A stretch of DNA of 5,961 bases from JBGPBY01 sp041481485 (GTDB lineage Bacteria; Acidobacteriota; Terriglobia; 20CM-2-55-15): positions 1 through 5,961 of the forward strand of contig JBGPBY010000460.1 of the NCBI GenBank assembly GCA_041481485.1, written 5' to 3'. The translations under genes and the position numbers were made by a program. The notes beneath the pieces were generated by a model, which worked only from the letters and a program-made list of their open reading frames with translations, ran no database searches and was not told the DNA's origin. Positions 1 through 5,166 of the stretch are shown one piece after another (positions within the stretch are counted from its first letter, which is position 1; each line of letters starts with the position of its first letter).

Positions 1-902
1 AGAGCGCTGTCCCCATGGCAGCTCAGGCGCAGGGTCAACCCGGGCGCATTGCCGGCCATCCGGATTTCAGCGGGATCTGGGAGGCCAACAACAGCGCGAA
101 CTGGGATCTCCTCACGCATGAATCCCGTCCTCTTGTCGGGCAGCCCGGCCTGACTGCCAACTCGGTCGTTCTTGCGGCCCCGGTTGTGGGTCTTGGCGCG
201 TTGGGTTGGGTTCCTCCGGGTACCGGAATTGTGGAAAATAACGAGATCCCGTACCTTCCTTGGGCCGCGCAGCGCAAGAACGAAAACCAGGAGCACTGGA
301 TCGATCGCGACCCCGAGATCAAATGCTTCCAGCCCGGAATTCCCCGTGCAATGTACATGCCGCATCCGTTTCAGATTATCCAGAGCGGAACAAAAATGCA
401 GATGATCTTCGAATATGCGAATGCGCAGCGAACGATTCATTTGAACAAGATGGAAGAGTATCCGAACGTCGCCTACATGGGATACTCCGTCGGCCGCTGG
501 GAAGGCGATACACTCGTCGTCGATGTGACCGACTTCACGGACGCCACATGGTTCGATCGCGCGGGGGATTTTCACAGCGATGCGCTGCACGTTGTGGAGC
601 GTTACACACCGATGGGCCGCGACGTGATCCGATATGACGCCACCATCGACGATCCTCAGGTCTTCTCGCGTCCCTGGAAAATCAGCATGCCGCTGTACCG
701 GCGTCTGGATCAATACGCGCAGGTCATGGAATTCCGCTGCGTCGAAGGGGTGGAAGAAACCATATACGGACACCTGCGCAAGGAACAGTTGGTGAAACAC
801 TGGGCCGGCAATACAATGACAGTCGATATCACACGCACGATTCCACCGGGCGAAGCGGTATATGAACGTTATGTATCGGGCAATCCGCCGCCACCGAAAT
901 AA
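1..902 (+). CDS. Secreted 'PDFSGIW' family protein of unknown function, 5'-truncated by the window edge
   Basis: This protein belongs to a large family of exported, uncharacterised proteins that is expanded in Acidobacteria; I know no demonstrated activity. The first in-frame ATG is at 15, but the frame stays open to the left edge (codons from position 3 read S-A-V-P). The stretch SAVPMAAQAQ looks like the end of a signal peptide with an A-x-A cleavage site, so the real start is probably upstream of the window and ATG 15 is internal. Counting from ATG 15 (295 residues), the family landmarks are HPDFSGIW at 15-22, DPEIKCFQPGIPR at 99-111, GRWEGDTLVVD at 160-170, HSDALHVVER at 187-196, and a DDP-x5-RPW segment near 212-221. 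It has only two cysteines, C104 and C242. The tail is proline-rich (NPPPPK). It is followed after 17 bases by the DUF6152 gene and resembles the third gene downstream. Family membership is confident; function is unknown. Confidence 0.85.
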   Translation, partial: SAVPMAAQAQGQPGRIAGHPDFSGIWEANNSANWDLLTHESRPLVGQPGLTANSVVLAAPVVGLGALGWVPPGTGIVENNEIPYLPWAAQRKNENQEHWIDRDPEIKCFQPGIPRAMYMPHPFQIIQSGTKMQMIFEYANAQRTIHLNKMEEYPNVAYMGYSVGRWEGDTLVVDVTDFTDATWFDRAGDFHSDALHVVERYTPMGRDVIRYDATIDDPQVFSRPWKISMPLYRRLDQYAQVMEFRCVEGVEETIYGHLRKEQLVKHWAGNTMTVDITRTIPPGEAVYERYVSGNPPPPK

Positions 903-906
903 TATT

Positions 907-913
907 GGGGAGG
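907..913 (+). promoter_or_regulatory. Shine-Dalgarno site that sets the start of the DUF6152 gene
   Basis: GGGGAGG ends six bases before the ATG at 920. An in-frame TTG at 905 overlaps this purine run and would have no ribosome site of its own, so ATG 920 is preferred. That start also places a basic MRNK tail directly before the hydrophobic core of the signal peptide. Confidence 0.75.
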
Positions 914-919
914 TTTGTT

Positions 920-1366
920 ATGCGAAATAAGCAGACTCTGGGAGCCTTGGCGGCCGCAGCCATTTTGGTTTTGTCGCAGTCGCCGGTATGGGCCCATCAT
1001 GCCTTTTCGGCAGAATTCGACGGGAACAAGCCTATCAAATTCGTGAACGCCACGGTAACCAAGGTGGAGTTGATCAATCCTCATAGCTGGATTCACGTGG
1101 ATGTGAAAACGGCCGACGGCAAAATCGAAAACTGGGCCATCGAAGCGGGCAGCCCCAATATTCTCCTGCGCCGAGGAATCACCAAGACAACGCTGAAGAT
1201 CGGAGACAAGATCGTCGTCGACGGTTACCAATCGAAGGACGGTTCGCATCGCGCGAACGGCAGGGATCTCACGCTGCCCAACGGAACGCAACTGTTCCTT
1301 GGTTCTTCTTCCGGTACTGGCGCTCCGTACGAAGTACAACGCCCGGGCGTCGACACCGAGAAGTAG
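920..1366 (+). CDS. DUF6152 family periplasmic protein
   Basis: This is a 148-residue exported protein of the DUF6152 type; its biochemical role is not established. Residues 1-25 form a classical signal peptide: basic MRNK, a hydrophobic Ala/Leu core, and a cleavage site after VWA. Cleavage would leave a mature chain starting HHAFSAEFD, the usual opening of this family. Further landmarks are VTKVELINPHSWIHVDV (about 44-60), NWAIEAGSPNILLRRGI (about 73-89), IGDKIVVDGYQSKDGSHRANG (about 96-116) and LPNGTQLFLG (about 120-129). The short beta-rich pattern with GD-x-[IV]-x-V-x-G suggests a small OB-like barrel, but that is inference. It lacks cysteines. It sits between two GIW-family genes with gaps of 17 and 15 bases, which suggests co-translation and a shared envelope role. 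The exposed N-terminal histidines could bind metal, but nothing in the sequence proves this. Confidence 0.85.
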   Translation: MRNKQTLGALAAAAILVLSQSPVWAHHAFSAEFDGNKPIKFVNATVTKVELINPHSWIHVDVKTADGKIENWAIEAGSPNILLRRGITKTTLKIGDKIVVDGYQSKDGSHRANGRDLTLPNGTQLFLGSSSGTGAPYEVQRPGVDTEK

Positions 1367-1370
1367 GAAA

Positions 1371-1376
1371 GGAAGG
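1371..1376 (+). promoter_or_regulatory. Ribosome binding site for the third gene
   Basis: GGAAGG inside the purine run AAAGGAAGG lies five bases before the ATG at 1382. It lies just after the stop codon of the DUF6152 gene (1364-1366), so the whole intergenic gap serves as a ribosome site. This leaves no room for an internal promoter in the gap. Confidence 0.65.
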
Positions 1377-1381
1377 TCATC

Positions 1382-2662
1382 ATGCGCGGCCGATTTATTG
1401 CGTCAATGGGTCTGCTGGCCATTCTGCTGGCCGTTGTTTCATGGGCGGCAGTTTCCATGGCCGGTCAAAACGCATCGCAGACCAGACCGGTCACCGCCGC
1501 GCCGCAACCTGCGGCGGCTGCACCGAAACCTGTGGCTGCAGCCCCGAAGCCTGCAGCCGCGACTCAGACGTCAGACACGCTGAAAGCCGGACCCGCACCG
1601 AGAACGCCGTGGGGAACTCCAGACCTTCAGGGTGTCTGGTTCGTGTTGACATCGGTTCCGCTCGAACGTACGCCGGCAAACGCAAACAAAGAGTTCCTCA
1701 CTGATGAAGAAGTTGCTGCTTTGGACAAAGGCAAAGAAGTGAGTCCCGGCCGCAACGCGCGAAATGCAAACGGGGCACAGGATGTCGAAGGAGCATACAA
1801 CGCCGTCTTCAATTCCATTTTGAAAACCGGGAAACGCACATCAATGATCATCGACCCGCCTGATGGCAGAATTCCGGCCCGCGTTGGGGCGGCTCCGCAG
1901 GGCCGCGGTGGACGTGGCGGGGGTGCAGCTCCAGGTGCGGCAGCTCCCGCCGGTCAAGCTGCTGGAGCAGCGGTTCCGGCTGCAGTCGCGGCATTGGGCG
2001 GCGTAGCCCCCGCAGGTGCGGCTGCTAATGCTGCCGGTGGGGGCGGTGGACGTGGTGGTGGTGGCGGCGGTGGTCGAGGCGCCGGTGCAGGCGGACGAGG
2101 TGGAGGAAGTCCCAACGACAATCCCGAAACTCTCCTGCAGTCCCCGCGCTGTCTCGGAGTCGAACTGGCATTCCTTCCCCTCAATACCGCCTTTGCGCAG
2201 GGAACGGTGATGCAGCTCGTGCAGTCTCCGAAATCGCTTGGAATGTACATGGAAGATGATCATGCGGGCGGCGGCAACCGGGTCATTATCATCGATTCGA
2301 AGCCGCATCTTACATCGAGCGTCAAAACCTATCTTGGGGATTCCCGCGCGCACTGGATGGGCAACTCGCTGATCGTCGAAACGACGAACGTCGCTCACCC
2401 CAGTGTCAACCGTGTGAATGCGAACCCGGATACCTTCAAAATGACCGAACGATTCACGCGTGTCGATTCGAACAATCTGAAACGCGAAATCACTTTTGAA
2501 GATCCGCAGACATGGACGCGGCCCTGGACTGTGCTGATCGAAATGGGAAAAACTGACGATCGCCGCCACATGATTTTTGATTCTGCCTGTCACGAAGGGA
2601 ACTACGGAATGGTTGGCGTTCTCGCCGGTGCGCGCAAGGAAGAACAAGCGGCGAAAAAGTAA
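1382..2662 (+). CDS. Secreted 'PDLQGVW' family protein with Ala/Pro linker and large Gly/Ala-rich insertion
   Basis: This is a 426-residue exported paralogue of the first gene, with unknown function. Residues 1-27 form a signal peptide or membrane anchor (MRGRF, then a hydrophobic core ending SMA). An Ala/Pro/Lys linker follows at about 36-60. The family domain starts at TPDLQGVW (79-86) and includes FLTDEEVAALDKG (105-117) and IIDPPDGRIPARVG (156-169). It is then interrupted by about 75 residues of Gly, Ala and Arg-Gly repeats (about 168-243). The domain resumes at SPRCLGVEL (254-262), then AHWMGNSLIVETTNV (323-337), MTERFTRVD (354-362), FEDPQTWTRPW (372-382) and SACHEGNYGM (401-410). The two cysteines, C257 and C403, match the two in the first gene. 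The C-terminus is Lys/Glu-rich. The next gene begins six bases after the stop, in the same reading frame. Family assignment is firm; the role of the insertion is unknown. Confidence 0.87.
   Translation: MRGRFIASMGLLAILLAVVSWAAVSMAGQNASQTRPVTAAPQPAAAAPKPVAAAPKPAAATQTSDTLKAGPAPRTPWGTPDLQGVWFVLTSVPLERTPANANKEFLTDEEVAALDKGKEVSPGRNARNANGAQDVEGAYNAVFNSILKTGKRTSMIIDPPDGRIPARVGAAPQGRGGRGGGAAPGAAAPAGQAAGAAVPAAVAALGGVAPAGAAANAAGGGGGRGGGGGGGRGAGAGGRGGGSPNDNPETLLQSPRCLGVELAFLPLNTAFAQGTVMQLVQSPKSLGMYMEDDHAGGGNRVIIIDSKPHLTSSVKTYLGDSRAHWMGNSLIVETTNVAHPSVNRVNANPDTFKMTERFTRVDSNNLKREITFEDPQTWTRPWTVLIEMGKTDDRRHMIFDSACHEGNYGMVGVLAGARKEEQAAKK
1487..1561 (+). repeat. Ala/Pro/Lys linker repeat inside the PDLQGVW gene
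   Basis: This region encodes residues 36-60, repeats built on A-A-P-K-P, between the signal peptide and the folded domain. Such linkers commonly span periplasm or peptidoglycan and hold a domain away from the membrane. Here it may mean that the N-terminal segment stays uncleaved as an anchor, which is inference. Confidence 0.6.
1883..2110 (+). repeat. Gly/Ala/Arg-Gly low-complexity insertion within the PDLQGVW domain
   Basis: This is a GC-rich low-complexity stretch encoding about residues 168-243: first Ala/Pro/Gly-rich, then poly-Gly broken by single arginines. It falls between the conserved DPPDGR and SPRCLG segments of the family domain, where the rest of the fold resumes. It is therefore a loop expansion rather than a terminal tail. 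The GGN/GCN codon runs make the region prone to slippage expansion, and they create long open frames on the opposite strand that should not be called as genes. Confidence 0.75.
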
Positions 2663-2668
2663 GCCGGA

Positions 2669-5053
2669 TTGACTACTCCTTCACAGACGCCAAATAGCGC
2701 AGGACCACGGCTGTTTGCGCTGCTGGCGGTTCTTGCGGCAGCCAGCGGCGCGGCGGCGCTCATTTACGAGATCGTCTGGTTCCAGATTCTCGAACTCTCG
2801 ATCGGTTCATCTGCGGTTTCGCTTGCCGTCATTCTCGCGACGTTTATGGGCGGGACCTGTCTTGGCGCCCTGCTTCTGCCCCGTTTCATTTCACCACGGT
2901 ACAACACGCTACGCACGTATGCCTGGATCGAGCTTGGCATCGGGATTTTCGGAATGCTCGCATGGTTTCTCATACCCCTTGCAGGCAGCGTCTATACGGC
3001 GTGGGGCGGCTTTGGCTTCTCAGGATTTCTGTTACGTGGACTGGTTGCGGCGATCTGTCTTCTGCCTCCGACGATGCTGATGGGCGCCACGCTTCCAGCA
3101 TTGTCCCGGACTGAAATCTCATCCAGCATTTCTCGAATCGGCGGCTTCTACGCGGCCAACATTGCCGGAGCGGTGTTCGGTTGCCTGTTGTCCGGATTCT
3201 ATTTGCTGCGGGAGTTCGATGTGATGGTGGCGTCGTTCGTTGCCGCATCCATCAATGCGGCTGTGGCACTGGCCGCATTCGCAATGTCTCGTTCAATTTC
3301 GAGTCCGGTTCCGTTGTTATCTTCCGGCAGGGAGGAAGCGAGTTCGGAAATCTCCGAAGAAAATGCCGCAGTCTATGTTGCCATCGCCTTGTCGGGCTTC
3401 TGTGCTCTGGCCTCCGAAGCCATCTGGACTCGCACGCTGGGACTGCTGTTCGGCGCGTCGGTCTATACGCTCTCGATCATTGTGGCGGTTTTTCTCATCG
3501 GACTTGGAATTGGCAGCGGACTGGGCAGTCTGCTTTGCCGTGTGATCGTGCGTCCGGCACGTGTGCTCGGTTATTGCCAGTTACTTGCGGCATGCGGCAT
3601 CGCATGGACCGCGGTGAACGTTGCGGGATCGCTTCCGTACTGGCCCATCGATCCTTCTATCGCCACGAACAGTTGGTTCAGCCTTCAGCTCGATCTCGAT
3701 CGCGCACTCTGGGCACTATTGCCGCCGACGATTTTGTGGGGCGCGAGTTTTCCGCTGGCTCTCGCAGCGGCTGCTCCGGCCAAAGATCCCGCCCGCTTGT
3801 GGGCCCGGGTGTACACGGCCAATACTCTTGGCGCCATTGCCGGAGCGCTCGCGGCAAGTCTGTTGCTGATCGGCTGGGCAGGTTCTCAACATGCGCAACA
3901 ATTGCTGATTGCGATGTCGACGCTCGGCGCACTGGTGCTGATCATTCCTCGAGGATTGAAACGTAGCGCAGCAGGCATTCTGGCTGTTCTGCTCTGCGGG
4001 ATCCTGGTTTACGCCGTTCCCCCAATTCCGGACGTTCTCGTTGCTCATGGGCGATATGCGCCGTCATGGAACGGCAAAGGCGACATCATTTATTCCCGTG
4101 AAGGCATGAACGCATCGGTCGCCGTTTCCAGTTTCCCGGGCGGCGCCCTGACCTTTCACGTGGCCGGCAAGATTCAGGCATCGAACGTACCGCGCGACAT
4201 GCGGCTCCAGCGCATGTTGGGCCATCTGACGACACTTGCCGCACTGCACCCCCGTTCCGTACTGGTCATCGGTTGCGGTGCGGGAATTACTGCCGGGGCG
4301 GTATCGATCGATCCGGAAGTCGAGCGGGAAACCATTGTGGAAATCGAACCGCTGGTGCCCGAGGCCGCATCACTGCATTTCAGCAAGGAGAACTTCGATG
4401 TGGTGCATAGCTCCAAAGTTCAAATTCGAATTGACGATGGCCGCCACTATCTTTTGACTTCGAATGAAAAATTCGACGCCATTACCGCAGACCCACTCGA
4501 TCCCTGGGTGAAAGGCGCAGCCAGTCTCTACACGCTGGAATTTTTCGAAGCTGCAAGAAAACATCTGAACCCCGGCGGTGTGATCACGATGTACATCCAG
4601 CTCTTCGAAACCAACGACGACGCGGTGCGCAGCGCCGTCTCGACTTTCTTTGAAGTGTTTCCGGAAGGGACCGTGTGGGGAAATACGGTCGAGGGCAAAG
4701 GCCACGATATGGTCTTGCTGGGAACGGCCGGACCGCTGCGCATCAATCTCGATGAGATGGAAAAGCGATGGAATCCGGTGGCGTTGTCGTTCGCCGCTGT
4801 GGGAATAAATTCTCCAATGGATTTGTTGGCCACATACGCCGGCCGTGGATCCGACCTCATGGAATGGCGAAAAGGCGCCGCGCTCAACCGCGACCGGAAT
4901 CTGCGGATGCAATATCTGGCGGGAATGGGACTGGACCTCGACGAGAGCGCCGCAATCTATGAAAGGATGCTGGTCTATCGCCGGTTTCCGGAGGACCTGT
5001 TTGAGGGTACGCCGGAACGGCTGCAAGAATTGCGTTCCGCGATGATGAGGTAA
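2669..5053 (+). CDS. Polytopic membrane protein fused to a spermidine-synthase-like (SpeE-fold) domain
   Basis: The product is 794 residues. About 12-13 hydrophobic segments fill residues 16-452, and a class I methyltransferase-like domain of the spermidine synthase superfamily follows (about 470-690). The membrane half contains an internal duplication: SGAAALIYEIVW (26-37) against SGFCALASEAIW (242-253), and LLPPTMLMGATLPAL (131-145) against LLPPTILWGASFPLAL (350-365). The soluble domain shows a nucleotide-binding loop VLVIGCGAGITAGA (531-544), an acidic strand end VEIEP (557-561), DDGR (589-592), DPLDPW (608-613) and LNPGGVITMYIQL (633-645). The pattern LNRDRNLRMQYLAG (739-752) is typical of the fused family's C-terminus. 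The DE-x2-YHE polyamine-site motif of true spermidine synthases is not visible, so the substrate is uncertain. The start is TTG 2669: an in-frame stop lies two codons upstream, and the next ATG (about 2846) falls after the first membrane segment. No strong ribosome site is seen, so coupling to the preceding gene is likely. Confidence 0.87.
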   Translation: MTTPSQTPNSAGPRLFALLAVLAAASGAAALIYEIVWFQILELSIGSSAVSLAVILATFMGGTCLGALLLPRFISPRYNTLRTYAWIELGIGIFGMLAWFLIPLAGSVYTAWGGFGFSGFLLRGLVAAICLLPPTMLMGATLPALSRTEISSSISRIGGFYAANIAGAVFGCLLSGFYLLREFDVMVASFVAASINAAVALAAFAMSRSISSPVPLLSSGREEASSEISEENAAVYVAIALSGFCALASEAIWTRTLGLLFGASVYTLSIIVAVFLIGLGIGSGLGSLLCRVIVRPARVLGYCQLLAACGIAWTAVNVAGSLPYWPIDPSIATNSWFSLQLDLDRALWALLPPTILWGASFPLALAAAAPAKDPARLWARVYTANTLGAIAGALAASLLLIGWAGSQHAQQLLIAMSTLGALVLIIPRGLKRSAAGILAVLLCGILVYAVPPIPDVLVAHGRYAPSWNGKGDIIYSREGMNASVAVSSFPGGALTFHVAGKIQASNVPRDMRLQRMLGHLTTLAALHPRSVLVIGCGAGITAGAVSIDPEVERETIVEIEPLVPEAASLHFSKENFDVVHSSKVQIRIDDGRHYLLTSNEKFDAITADPLDPWVKGAASLYTLEFFEAARKHLNPGGVITMYIQLFETNDDAVRSAVSTFFEVFPEGTVWGNTVEGKGHDMVLLGTAGPLRINLDEMEKRWNPVALSFAAVGINSPMDLLATYAGRGSDLMEWRKGAALNRDRNLRMQYLAGMGLDLDESAAIYERMLVYRRFPEDLFEGTPERLQELRSAMMR

Positions 5054-5061
5054 TTCCCTTA

Positions 5062-5163
5062 GTCCCCCATCTGACAAATGAGCATTGAACATTGAACAAT
5101 GAACATTTCCCCGGAAAAATGTTCATTGTTCAATGTTCAATGTTCATTTGTCAGATGGGGGGC
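5062..5163. repeat. Long near-perfect inverted repeat (hairpin) between convergent genes
   Basis: The arms 5064-5108 and 5117-5161 are reverse complements over 45 bp with a single mismatch (G at 5082 opposite T at 5143), around an 8-base loop at 5109-5116. In a + strand RNA the mismatch is a G-U pair, and pairing extends to 5062/5163 through one more U-G pair. Each arm contains a tandem heptamer, CATTGAA, about 3.6 copies from 5083 to 5107 with one variant copy CAATGAA. The outer ends are runs of C and G. The element fills nearly the whole gap between the two stop codons, starting 8 bases after one and ending 3 bases before the other. It could end transcription in both directions, or be a member of a dispersed palindromic or MITE-like repeat family. 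I see no target duplication and no transposase. Confidence 0.92.
5062..5163. terminator. Possible bidirectional transcription terminator or 3'-end stabilising hairpin
   Basis: The hairpin lies between the convergent stop codons at 5053 (+) and 5167 (-), the expected place for a shared 3' end. It is much longer than a usual intrinsic terminator (about 20-40 bases), and no T-run follows the stem in either direction. Classical Rho-independent termination is therefore not supported. Protection of the mRNA 3' end, or a block to antisense read-through, is the likelier effect. Confidence 0.35.
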
Positions 5164-5166
5164 AAG

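Larger units (their letters stand above)
1..5053 (+). other. Predicted four-gene transcription unit
   Basis: Four same-strand genes are separated by only 17, 15 and 6 bases, with no terminator-like hairpin and no room for a promoter between them. The promoter must lie upstream of the window. The palindrome at 5062-5163 is the first structure that could end the transcript. The unit would express two GIW-family secreted proteins, a DUF6152 protein and a membrane-bound spermidine-synthase-like protein together. Confidence 0.65.

Noticed and set aside
905..919. In-frame TTG at 905 as the start of the DUF6152 gene.
   Set aside because: It overlaps the GGGGAGG ribosome site that fits ATG 920, and it has no ribosome site of its own.
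869..1339. A 156-codon minus-strand frame opposite the DUF6152 gene.
   Set aside because: It is an antisense shadow of a gene with a signal peptide and ribosome site; no domain is recognisable.
1841..2647. A 268-codon open frame on the minus strand opposite the PDLQGVW gene.
   Set aside because: It is antisense to a gene with clear family motifs; its length comes from the Gly/Ala-rich insertion, and its translation has Thr/Ser/Ala runs and no recognisable domain.
3181..3966. A 261-codon + strand frame inside the SpeE-like fusion gene.
   Set aside because: It is out of frame with the motif-bearing frame; the translation is rich in Arg, Cys and Ser with no membrane segments or motifs.
4370..5092. 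A 240-codon minus-strand frame starting in the palindrome.
   Set aside because: It is antisense to the conserved spermidine-synthase-like domain, and its start codon is a by-product of the heptamer repeat.
5064..5161. The palindrome as a CRISPR repeat or as an insertion-sequence end.
   Set aside because: There are no spacers with regularly spaced repeats, no cas genes, no transposase, and no convincing target duplication at the flanks.
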